NCBI RefSeq assembly: GCF_024139115.2
Contig: NC_085140.1
Span: 415,970,283 to 416,034,282, forward strand
Origin: Armigeres subalbatus
Lineage: Eukaryota; Arthropoda; Insecta; Diptera; Culicidae
Length of the DNA stretch: 64,000 nucleotides
Reading direction: 5' to 3'
Shown: one piece after another, positions 23,517 to 34,124 of the stretch
How positions within the stretch are numbered: position 1 is the first letter of the stretch
Layout: every line of letters begins with the position of its first letter
Translations under genes and position numbers: made by a program
The notes under the pieces: model-generated
The model's database searches: none
Told to the model about the DNA's origin: nothing
The model's input: the letters and a program-made list of their open reading frames with translations, nothing else

Positions 23517-23745
23517 TTATTTTATGTACGCCAAAAACAGATGGTCATTGGTAGTACTGACTGAATACTTAACACCGAGTATTAGATAACGGACAGGACA
23601 TTTACACATCAGCCAGTGGATCAGTAGAGAATTTTTCGTTTTACGAAATATTTTCTCTTTACTAGGACGGGAATCAAACCCACACTCCACAGTACGCAAA
23701 TGCGGCTAGACGACTGACGCAGCTAAGCGTGAAATTCTTTCGAAG
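23517..23745 (-). mobile_element. tRNA-derived SINE (Feilai-like)
   Basis: Read on the minus strand it starts TTAGCTGCGTCAGTCGTCTA and carries GGTTTGATTCCCG, a good B box, followed by a tRNA-unrelated body (CGTAAAACGAAAAATTCTCT). Part of the same body is found at 24197-24305. Feilai is a known tRNA-type SINE of Aedes aegypti; assignment to it is from general resemblance only. Confidence 0.6.
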
Positions 23746-23859
23746 GCAAATAGGACATAATTTTTATTAAATATTTCTAAGGGCCTTATTTATATTAATT
23801 AAAGATTTATCCATACCACTCGGTGTATGGCTGTACGTCGCCAACTATGCAGTTTACGG

Positions 23860-26340
23860 ATGCTTTACAAATCCGACGTTCTGGCTAAGTGCTTGACCTC
23901 TCGTAGTATTCTGATTTTTGTGATGTGAACGATGAAGGTTCAACAGATGATGCAATTCGTGGTTCATTCGTCTGCTCCACGTACCGTCCGCCTTCTACGC
24001 CACAGGTGGTACGCAACACTGTCTTTCCAAAAACCCCAAGTTCGCGTTGGATCTCTACGTGCATTGTCCAGGTCTCATATCCATAGAGGACTATCAATGT
24101 AACGTGCGTTTAGTGGATAGTCAGTTTGGTACGACGGAAAACTCTATTCGGAGGGTCTTTAAAAAAAGATAGAATCACCGTCTTCGACCTGAGGGCGCAC
24201 AAACAGAACACTTTACATCTAGCATGAGACAAAGGACAGGAAATTTAAGCAACACCCAGTGAACCAGTGGAGAACTTTTCGCTTTACGAAAAGTTTTATC
24301 CTTATCCTAGCCCACAACTTGCGGAGTTCATAGTATGTACGATTTTCAATGCTTCTCCGAATTGATCCGCTGGTATCGTTTTCGGCGATAGCCAGCGAGC
24401 CCAAGAATACAAATTCTTCAACCACCTCGATTTCGTCACCCCAGCAAATCGTCTTCCATCTGATCGAACCACCTTCCTCGCTGCGTACCTCACCCCTTCT
24501 TGTGCCCGAATCGTTGTCAAGAACCATTTTCACTGGGTTATTGTCTGACATTCTGGCTAGATGCTTGGTTAACGACGGTCTTCCGATTTTCGCGATGTGA
24601 ATGATACATGGTTCTCCCAACAGCTGTTGCAACTTATGGTTCATTCGCCTCCTTCAAGTACTATTTCCATCTGCACACCGCCATAGATAGTACACAACAT
24701 TTTCCTCTTGAAAACCTCAAGTTGATCCTTTACGAGCATTGCCCAGGTCTCGTGTTCGTAGGGGACTACCGGGCTGAAGAGTGTTTTGTAGATACTCAGT
24801 TTGGTACGGAGGCGAACTCTATTCGATCGAGGCGTTTTGCAGAGTCCAAAGTATGTTGGACGTGTTTATGACTAGTCAATACGTTTAGCTTCCCTTTTCA
24901 GTTCAGTTTCCCTTCCCATCTTCTTAAAGTTACCTGCCATAATATCAAACAAAGATAAAAAAAATGTCGGCGAAACCAAATAGCGATGTTGAAAAATAGG
25001 CACGGAAGACAATCACCTGGCCGTAGCCCTTTGCGCGTTTCGAAGGGACTGTAGAATGCCCTGAAACTCGAACTACGCACATTCGATCCATCGTTACCTT
25101 GACCAACCGTATCAGTTTATCCGGAAATTCGTTTTCGTACACTAGCTGCCATAGCTAGTCCCGATCGATTGTACCATATGCGGCTTTGAAGTCGATGAAT
25201 AGATGATGTGTGGGCACGTTGGATTTGCGGTCTTTCTGCAATATCTGACCTACTGCAACACCTGGTCTGTGGTAGAGCGTTCTCCCATGAATCCCGCCTG
25301 GTACTACCCCCAAGCTTTCTTGCGATTGGTGTTAGACGACGCCATACAATTTGGGAGAATACCTTGTAGGCGGCGATCAGCAATGTGATTGCGCGGTAGT
25401 TGTTAAGGCAGTTCTGCCGCCAACTTTAGATCACCTCACGCTCGTCCGTAAGAAGATTTAATGCCGTTTCACATTTCCCTGCAGCACGAGGCCCTTACTT
25501 GAACGGCTCAACTTCTCATACAACTTCCATGTGCTATTAGCGCGGTACAGCTGCTCCGTCTCTTCACGGTCGCGATCTTCATGCTGGCGCTTTTGTCTAT
25601 TCCGCACCCGTTTGTATTAGCCACCCTATAACCAGAGACCGGCGGAGTGAAAAACTGTCGAAATGGTAACGTATGAAAATGCATGAAATCGTGAAAATAA
25701 TACCGGCATCACTTGAACTTTTTGCTTGCTTCTTATGGATGCAAAAAGTAAACAAGTCGAATTGGAACCGCTTTTGACGGTTCGATTGGAAACAAGATAG
25801 CGTCTTCGCCGATCTCTTATTGTAGTATTTCTAGTTTGTACAGTGCTTTGTTCGCTCTCGTGCGGTGTTGCACCAATCTCGCCTATGATGCATTCTTCTC
25901 CTGCACTGACTGCTTACATTCGACGTAATTTCTTCAAAAAAAAGCGGATCTGCTCTTTCGTTGGGAGTGCCACTTCCAACTGCTGCGCGTATTCTTGAGC
26001 AAGTCTACCGTCTTCTAGCCGCCCAATGTTAGGCCGCGATGTTCGACGCGTGTTGTACACCGTCGAGAGTTTTGAGCACAGGCATACTGTAATGAGATAG
26101 TGGTCGGATTCAATATTTGCACTGGACGTTCAAGATGACAGATGGTTAAACGTGGTCGATTTAGTTTTCCGTTCCTTGGTTTGGCGATCTCCATGTGACC
26201 TTGTGGATATTTTTGCTAAAGAAGAAAGTGCTTAGATCTACCATTTCGCGAAAGGTTGCAAAGTTGGCCGTTGTCAGTCGATACGATATGCAGACTGTCC
26301 GGTCCGATCACCGATCTGTACATTTCCTCCCTTCCTTCCT
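23860..26340 (-). pseudogene. Decayed RTE-type non-LTR retrotransposon, minus strand
   Basis: Read from right to left it encodes pieces of an endonuclease (VIGPDSLHIVS, then ILNPTTISLQYAC), a linker with KRQHEDRDREE-like charged sequence, and a reverse transcriptase (AAYKVFSQI, then LRPGDCLPCLFFNIA). The catalytic FADD reads FADI and then loses frame, so it is dead. The 3' part is duplicated: ETWAML...HIAKIGRPSLTKHLARMSD at 24540-24890, and ETWTMHVEIQRELGVFGK at 23885-24097. In between, the order is scrambled, with the C-terminal GTRRGEVRSEEGG joined to the normally upstream GDEIEVVEEFVFLGSL. This suggests two partial copies fused. A SINE fragment lies at 24197-24305. The first ~200 aa of the endonuclease are missing or unrecognisable. 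Confidence 0.8.
24197..24305 (-). mobile_element. SINE body fragment inside the RTE copy
   Basis: CCAGTGAACCAGTGGAGAAC and TTTTCGCTTTACGAAAAG match the body of the SINE at 23517-23745 (CCAGTGGATCAGTAGAGAAT, TTTTCGTTTTACGAAA). The fragment interrupts the duplicated retrotransposon tail. Confidence 0.5.
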
Positions 26341-26454
26341 TATAATGTAATTCATCGTAGATTATCTTGTCACAACCTGCGAAACCTAGCGACTTGCAGC
26401 TTCCAATCGTGATCCTTTATTCGTCGCCTAGGTTGTTGCCGATTGTATAGGGTC

Positions 26455-29020
26455 AGATTTGTGCAAATAATATAATAAAACCTAAGAAAGGCCTCCAATG
26501 CATCTGGCAAATTGTGGTGAAATTGCTCTAAATAAATTAAAATTTTATGTGCCTGAAGCATGAACCTATACTGATCCAACAAGTCCATATAAGTCCCTAG
26601 AGCCTATGCGAATGCTTCACCATTAAGTCCAACTCAGATGTTCTAGGTTCTCCAAATTATTCCGGAGTTGAGTTAAATTGCTCTATTATCTCAACTACGC
26701 CTGATATCATCCGACAGCGACCCAGCGTGTCTATATAAGTTCTTAAAGCCCATGCAAATGCTTCATCATTCAAATAAGTATAACGCAGATGTTCTAGGCT
26801 CTCCAAATTTTCCGGGAGTTGAGTTCAATTGGTCTACCAGGTCAACTACGACTGGTATCAAACCGATAGCAACCCAGCGTGTCCATATAAGCCCCTAGAT
26901 GTCATGCGAATGCTTCACCAGTAAAATAGGTGCAACGCAGATGTTCTAGGTTCTCCAAATTGTTCGGAACTTGAGTTCAATTGGTCTACCAGTTCAGCTA
27001 CGACTGGTATCAAACCGATAGCAACCCAGCGTATCCATATAAATCCTTAGAGCCCATGTGAGTGCTTAATCCGTAAATGCCCAGGTCGAACGTTTAATTA
27101 TGAAAAATTATGGGAGGTTTTCAGAGATTTTTGCTTAGATTCACTAAAGTCATGAGGAATAGTTGTAGTTTTATGTACACGGGAACCTTCCGTTTAATAT
27201 CCTCCCCCTTTTCATGCTGAAGGAAACTAGCTGGCAGAAAATCGTTATTTTAAGCAGTGATATATAAAACTGGTCATATTTGGCGATTTAATGGTCCTTA
27301 AATCAGCTTTCATGACTAGTGCTGTTCTATGTGATTCAGTTATTTGAGATTTTTGCAAGTTTTGTACCAATCAATATTTTAAGTTTTCCAAAATACAAGG
27401 AAGTCCGTGCTGCAATTGCTCTTAATACATGATAATTTTATGTGCATGAAATGCTCCAAACTACTTTGCAGGATCTGTACAGGTCCTTGAAAGTTAGATG
27501 AACAGATAGTGGAATTGTTTTTGTAAATTCAAGGCCATCTAAAATATCCTGAAATTGGTGTTCTCAATAACAATAGGACTTTGTCGAATGTATCTTCGGT
27601 TTTTAATGCTTAATCGTACTTATAGTAAACCACCATGTTCATGTACGTCCCCATTACCCTTCACTATTGATGAAGTCCATAGCAGATGTTCTAGGTTCTC
27701 CAAATTTGTGCTGGATTTGACGTCAATTAGTGTACCAGGTCATCTACGCCTGATACCAAATCGATACCAACCCAACATGTTGATGCAAGTCATTAAAACT
27801 CTTAGGAATGATTTGAAATTCATATTAGGACAATGTAGATGTCCTAAGTTTTTAAATTTGTCCTGGAGTTTAGCTAATTTGTCCACCAAATCAACTAGGC
27901 CTGGTGCTAAACTCATAGAGATCTAGCATGCTTATGTACGCATCTAGTGCCTTTGCGAATGCTTCACTATCTAAAAAAAAAGTCCGAAGTAGATGTTTCA
28001 GATCCTCCAAATTGTTTGGAGTTAAGGTCAATTGGTCTATCACGTCAAATATACGTTTGGTACCAATCCGAAAGCAACCCATCATGTCCATACAAATCTC
28101 TGAAGCTCTTAGGAATGATTGGCAATTCTAATCAGGTCCAAGCAGATCTTCTAAGTTCTTCAAGTTGTCCTGAAGTTCAGATAATTTTATCCACTAGATC
28201 AACTTGGCCTGGTGCCAAACTTATAGGAATTCAGCGTGTCTATGTGTCCCTGGAGCCCGTGTGAGTGGTAGCACAATATGCTAAAGATCTAACTTACAAG
28301 GAGAATTTTCAAATTTTTTACAAAACACCCATAAAGTATTCAGAACTTATGCATTCGTTTGGGATCTTAGGACTTACATGGGTTGCTAACCGTTTGATAC
28401 TAGGCGTATTTGACCTGGTAGACCAATTGAACTCAACTCCCCAGTGGCGTCGCGTAACCTCACTTTTTACCTGTGCACTGACCCAAAAAGTGAAAATTTT
28501 GATATTTTGACAGACCAAATGGGATAGAAATTTTACAGAGTCGTTTATACTAATCAAAATCTAGTTATTCTAGGCATTTTCACACACCAATTCCTTAAAT
28601 TTAAGCTCAGTGCACAGGTAGATTGAGGTTAGGGAAACGCCACTGCAACTCCCAGATAATTTGGAAAACCTAGAATATCCGCGTTAAACTTTTTTTGACT
28701 GGTGAAGAATTTGCATGACCTCTAAGGACTTATATGGACACGCTGGGTTGACATCTTTTGATATCAGGCGTAGTTGACATGGTAGACCAATTGAGCTCAA
28801 CTCCCGGACAATTTGGAGAACCTAGAATATCTGTGTTGAATTTATTTGAATGGTGAAGCATTGGCTCTAGGGACTTATATGGACTTGTTGGATCACTATA
28901 GGTTCATACTTCAGCATATGAAATTTTAATTTATTTAGAGCAACTTCACCACAATCTGCCAGATGTATTGGAGGCCTTAAGAAAGTTTTTGTTACATTAT
29001 TTGAACACATTTCGTACAAA
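26455..29020. mobile_element. Foldback element built of ~150-bp tandem units
   Basis: The outer arms, about 26455-26605 and 28868-29020, are inverted copies (shared GGCCTCCAATGCATCTGGCA-type and CTCTAAATAAATTAAAATTT sequence). Inward from the left arm run about seven tandem units of 145-165 bp with the landmarks TGCTTCACCATT, TGTTCTAGGTTCTCCAAATT and GGTCTACCAGGTCAACTACG. Near the right arm the same unit appears inverted (TTGGAGAACCTAGAATAT at about 28665 and 28817). A second copy of arm-like sequence lies at about 27400-27500, so the tandem unit also repeats at a ~900-bp scale. Short minus-strand frames come from the unit and have no identifiable domain. Confidence 0.75.
28434..28653. mobile_element. 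hAT-type MITE with 8-bp target duplication
   Basis: A 204-bp element at 28442-28645 begins CAGTGGCGTCGCGTAACCTC and ends with the inverse (GAGGTTAGGGAAACGCCACTG). It is flanked by CAACTCCC on both sides. An 8-bp duplication and CAGTGGCG-type ends are the hallmarks of the hAT superfamily. It interrupts one inverted unit of the surrounding foldback element, so it is the younger insertion. Confidence 0.9.
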
Positions 29021-29776
29021 TGAATCATATTTAATAGCTCTGTTCATACGGGCTGTTAAACAGACTATTAAAAAGCCAAATTTGATCAGTTTCATATATC
29101 GCTGCCTAAAATTACGCTTTTAAGCCACCTAGTTTTCTTAACCCTAAAAAGAGGGGAGACTGCGAAGAGGAGGGTTTTCATGTTCCTAAAAGTAAAACTA
29201 TTCCCCTTGATTTTAGTGAAAATTCCGAGTAAAAACCTCTGCAAACTTCAGAGATATATGGTTTTCAAAATTAAAAGTTTATCCTGGGCATTTACAGGTT
29301 AACTGGATTATGGAAAAGGTATTATTTGTGGATATATTTTGGGTAATGGAACAATGATTTTCGATAGAATTCGTTGTTGCAAAAACTGTTTCATATCGCT
29401 GAAGTCAACGTCTCATGCTGTATAACGCCGCACACTGATAACACATCTATTGCATCTTCCATCGACTGACTGAGGTTCTGTGAAACCGCATCAAGTGCCC
29501 TTCTATCTGACTTGTGATATTTTGATCGTAAAATGCATACGGATATAATTCACTCATACATTTGTTGTTTGATATCCTCAGGGATTGAGAGATACCCGAC
29601 ACAATTTGTGATCAATTGGATCTGCTACATAAAAGCTTGTTCAAGAAAATAGACAATTTTCCATTGACGTTTGGTGTATTTTAGCAGAACTCCTACCAAT
29701 TGTTTGACGTGGTAAATACTGTTTTTGACCTTCTAGATCTAAAAAGATGTTTAGAAGTTCTTTATTCCCCTTTATA
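29021..29776. repeat. Inverted copy of 27080-27330, then unassigned
   Basis: 29040-29300 is a diverged inverted copy of about 27075-27330 (for example GTAAATGCCCAGG, GGAATAGTT, AGCAGTGATATATAAAACTG and its counterpart in inverse order), so the foldback complex may extend to ~29300. From there to the acceptor at 29789 nothing is recognised. Confidence 0.55.
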
Positions 29777-29789
29777 TTTTTTCTTACAG

Positions 29790-32124
29790 AATCAATGATA
29801 GACACCGCCGCTATAACTCAGCTGCAATCGCAGATTTCTACCGACAACACAATTACAAATGAAGACATCAGTGCTACGATATTCCTACAGCAGATGAACG
29901 CTCCTTCAGGAAGTGTCTCTATTCTTCCAAGCTCCAGTAAAACACCATTCACATCAGAGGCCATACTGAATCCAGGGATCGACACTCAACATAATGCAAA
30001 TCAATCGGTAAACGAAGTTCTAGTTCTTGAGGAACAAGTCGACGAGACTGTTGGCTACGATGAAAATTGCAATCCAAATAATCCGGAGAAAAGGCCTCTG
30101 CAAGATGTTACACTCATAATGAGTTCTAAGAAACACGCTTCATGTGAACTGAAGTTTCAAACCTTTGAAGTAAACTGGCAGAAGATAAGTGATAATGTCA
30201 TGAATCGCCTGCAAAATTTGCAAAAATTTCGGGACGAGAATCCAAGTCAGTGTGTCCCAAAACTTATCCAACTGACAAAGGCTGATTTGAGTGGGCTTAC
30301 GAATTCAGTGGTCGATCAACTACGGATGATTGACACCCAAATCCGAGCCGACATCATAGGAACTGTTTCGAAGCAAATTCTCAATGCGTTCCCGTGTTTA
30401 CGCTTTGTGGACGATGATGGCTATGGATCAGGAACCGGACATGTGTGGCTGAAACATAAGATGATTAATCGGAACTCGTACCTTAATCGATTCAAGGAAC
30501 AGTATGTGGCAAAATCAGATATCATAGAACTACGACGAAACCGGAATGTGAGAGCAGGAACCAAAAACAGTATTGGGAAAACACGACCAATGAATGCTGC
30601 AAAGAAGTTTTTTCGAAGCTCACACGTGATGAACCAGCGCTACTAACACATGAGTTCCTACAAGCCTCACAATCTTACGTTCGATATCGGTACGATGAGA
30701 ACATTCCTTTGAAAGACATCTTAGAAAAACTCCCCGTTCTCAGACGGAGGATACTGCTGTACTACCATTTTGAGTGTGCGACAGGAGTATCGGCGGATTC
30801 ATTGGAGAAGTACTACACGGCTAAGCGATCAAAAATAATTGATTTCTCGAAGACAAATCGTAAGATCAGTCATCTGGACACAGCAGCTCCAGACTACAAT
30901 ATTTTTGAATATTTGTGCAGACTATTGGGAGAAAACATTGAAGACATCATCATTCTCAAAGAGGTAAGAAAAACATATTAAATAAATGATTATAGCTTAA
31001 CATTTTTATTCTTCTTTTAGGTTGGAACAAAGATGGTCGACATAACTCTCGATTGTTCCGGTCCTGTTATTGTTGCCATAGGTAATTCTGAAAGACTAAG
31101 TTTTGAAGTAAAATTAGAAATTAGAAAGCGATTCATATAAGAGTCATATGTCGATTTTTGACGATTTTGATTTTCTTCCAGAAATAATCAAAAAATTACC
31201 TCATTCTTAAGAAAAACTGATAACATTGGCTTCGTTCTAGAAATTTGAAAATCAAACCCACTTGTTTTTTCCCATCTTGCAATTTAGTCACATACCAGTC
31301 ACATTCCAGATTTTGATACACTTTTGCGCAAAAAATAAATATAATTATAGTCCATTTAGTTCCATAGCAATGTATACAAATAAGGAATATTATGCCAAAT
31401 TTTCAGAAACTTTGCAGGTTTTATCATTTTTTTTAGATTTTTTTGTATTTCTCCTTGTAAAACAAATTTGAAAATTTCAATGGCATATTACACAAGTTGT
31501 AGGAAATAGACATGGGACGATTATGCGAATAGGAGCAGTATAATGCATATCAATTATTAAATGGAACATATAGAGTAATTTAGACTAATATAGATGTTTC
31601 AATGATCTATATTGCCATAATAGCATACTGACCTCATATTAATAAACAACTCAACGAAGATAGATCTAATTTGCTTTTATTAGTAGTTTAGCTAAATGAC
31701 AGTTTGTGTTCGGATTGTCATAGTTGATTCATGTTTAAGTTTCACCAAATTTTATCAATGTATGATGTGAAGTGAACCTAAACAGCATTCAACAAAATCA
31801 AAAACCTTTTTCAATTCTGTTTTTTAATCTTAATTTGCAGATTGCGGAAATGGGGAGCGAATGCATTACGTTTTCGCGGATCAAACGCGACTGAGCGAAG
31901 GAACAAAGAATGTTGTCGCTGCAGTAGCTGATTTGTTGTGCATTCATTATGTGCATAACTTCATGTACATGAAGCAAATCTCAAAGTTTTTGGAATTAGT
32001 CCAGGAATACTTTTTCAAGATTTTGCCGGCCACTGGATCGAAGTCAAACGCGACTCGCAAAGGACAACAACAAAGAACGGTGAAGCGAGTAATTGCTGCC
32101 ATTGCAAATTATTCATCGCCGTAA
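29790..32124 (+). CDS. SAMD3-like second protein, exons 3-5
   Basis: Exon 3 (29790-30963) follows TTTTTTCTTACAG and opens with a low-complexity, Ser/Thr-rich region, then VNWQKISDNVMNRLQ and the block SVVDQLRMIDTQIRADIIG...AFPCLRFVDDDGYGSG...WLKHKMINRNSYLNRF. Near 30520-30570 the frame shifts by -1; the new frame reads YWENTTNECCKEVFSKLT, then LKDILEKLPVLRRRILLYYH. Exon 4 is 31021-31081 after a 57-nt intron, exon 5 is 31841-32124 after a 759-nt intron. All junctions are GT-AG and phase-consistent (0, then 1), giving VAI-DCGNGERMHYVFADQ. This order matches the C-terminal half of fish and invertebrate SAMD3-like proteins, a family of unknown function. With exons 1-2 the product would be about 600 residues. 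A Met at 29747 lies upstream of the acceptor and is not the start. Confidence 0.7.
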
Positions 32125-32479
32125 CTGAAATGGATATGCGAACGGTTACGGTTATTTTGGAACAATAATAGTTTTATATTTGTTATGAATAGCATATACT
32201 GTAGTGTTAAGGTATCAGTAACTCGTTGAAGATTTGTATCTTTTCTCGCGCGAAATGTAGTAACGAACTAAACATCAAGAGAGATTGTCAACTTTATTAC
32301 CATTTTTTTATTATTTCCATTTCTTTATAAGTTTGATTCACCATGTAAGCTTTACATTTACTAATAAAATCCCATGCTTTTTAGTAAAATATTTATTTCA
32401 ATGTTCGACACTACACCGACGTTATCTGCTTTACCAATGGCTTTATTATATTTGGACGAGTTAGTATTATTCAATTCTT
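32125..32479 (+). terminator. 3' UTR with poly(A) signal
   Basis: AATAAA occurs at about 32363 in CTAATAAAATCCC, some 240 nt after the stop, a normal distance for a 3' UTR. The segment is AT-rich and has no repeats. Cleavage position is not determinable. Confidence 0.45.
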
Positions 32480-32625
32480 TAGGAAGATCCATTAATTACG
32501 TAACGCAAAATTGCCCATTTTCGACCCTCCTGTTACACTTTTGTATAAATCATTTAAAAATTTGTATGGATTGTCACACTTCGGGCAACCCCTTCAAGCG
32601 TTACGTAATTTATTGATGTTCCCTT
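32480..32625. mobile_element. TTACGTAA MITE, copy 1
   Basis: AGGAAGATCCATTAATTACG TAACGC at the left is inverted at the right (GCGTTACGTAATTTATTGATGTTCCCT). The interior carries GTCACACTT. Copies with the same ends lie at 49121-49283 and 62716-62884, which fixes the family. Confidence 0.75.
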
Positions 32626-32639
32626 ACGTGATTGTAGCT

Positions 32640-34120
32640 TTACAAATACGTATTTTGACTTCAATAGTCATCCGAAGCACACACAAACAAACTTTCAGAC
32701 ATTAGTGACGTTATGATTTATGGTCTAAATATGTATATGTTAAGTTTAACATAATTAATTCAATTGATCAATAGTATTGAATCGTCTTATAATTAATTCC
32801 GTACAAACTGCGTGTCTGTGTACTTCATCCAAATTCGACTGACAAAAACAGATGATTATAACGGCAACAAATATGTATCAATTTCATTTTAGTCAATACA
32901 ATGATAGACAGTCGAAAACCTGAATAAACTATTGTAGGTAGTTGGATTACCCGTTAAATTTTATTTTGTTTTAATTTGCGAAGGGCTATACTGTGGCCAA
33001 TTCCGAATCCAATACAGAAAAGGTTTGACCGGTTATGGGATAAATCCAACGAAGTATCGGTTTCAATTGAATTCAGTATATTTGACGAAAGTTTAAGTGT
33101 GTTACCGAATTTTACGTCTGAATGTAATTTTACATGTAAACAAATATGAACGTGTAAAATTACAAAATTGCTAAAGACTGAGTAATGTAAAATTAAGTTA
33201 AGACATAAATATGTGTCTTCAGAGATGCTCGCAGGTGTCGGTCATGGAAGACATAAAATTACATGGAGTTTTCGAAGTGTGAACTTTTCAGTTGTGCGAC
33301 TTGCACAGTGTTCTATAAAGCTGTGGAACAATTAATTTTGAGCAACTTTGCTGAACAAACCATATTCCTATCACTTAAGGTTCACAAGTTATGAGTTTTT
33401 TTATATTTATGTAGGCGTTAGGGCGGTTCCTAAAAATCGGTTTTCTTCCCATAACTTTTTATACTTTCATTTCTCTTAAACAAAATGTTCCGAGCAGAGC
33501 ACTTTCAGAACTTTTGAAGGCGCATACTTTTGTCTGAGAACCATGGACTTTAACTTTTTAAACCAAATAGTTATTTAAGATTTTCTATGGAAAAAACGCC
33601 TTATTCAAATGATAATACATCAAAATGAAGCAAACCGATTTCCAATAGGGTTCTATTATTGCGGATCTTTTAAAAATTTTCCACCTTGCGGATTCCGCAA
33701 AGTTTTTCCGCAGCTGTCCGTTTACCGCAAGGCTGAAAATATTCGAAACACTGAAACAAAAACCTTATGTTTGGGTTGTGCCTAGGATGTGCATCATTGA
33801 ATGCCATGCGAAACAGCAAATAAAAAGTATGAAGTGACAGCTGCGGTAGTTTATAAATTGTGCCGGAAAGCGGAAAGTTTTCTCTGGAAGAGCAATAGAA
33901 AGCTCATACTTTTCTTTGTGTATGGGGGGAAACTGAGAGAGTGTTTATAGATTCAAGCATTTATTTGATTTTGAAAAAAATGATACTTTTCATCGAAAAA
34001 CAGCTCGGATTTTTTCAATAAACAAGATGTACAATAAAAAGTTCTAAAAGTGACCCAAACAAAGAAACTCTGTAACGTCAAAAGCCATGCGTTCTAGACC
34101 AGCTTACTTTGATCGATCTA
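32640..34120. other. No supported gene
   Basis: Unassigned AT-rich sequence. GTAATTTTACATGTAAAC and GTGTAAAATTACAAAATT near 33125-33170 are locally repeated. The stretch 33300-33600 looks like dispersed-repeat sequence but was not matched to another copy in the window. Confidence 0.4.
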
Positions 34121-34124
34121 ACGT

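Larger units (their letters stand above)
15344..29789 (+). other. Candidate 14.4-kb intron of the SAMD3-like gene
   Basis: The donor GTAAAT at 15344 leaves one coding base (G). The acceptor TTTTTTCTTACAG at 29777-29789 is followed by AATCAATG, whose first two bases complete the codon (G|AA) and keep the long downstream frame open. Phase agreement alone has a one-in-three chance of being accidental. The protein family order (N-terminal domain, then helical C-terminal region) supports the join. Everything between consists of transposons, repeats and unassigned sequence. Confidence 0.5.

Noticed and set aside
29747..29789. Methionine start for the SAMD3-like exon at 29747
   Set aside because: The upstream codons lie in a pyrimidine-rich acceptor tract ending TTTTTTCTTACAG; the exon starts after it.
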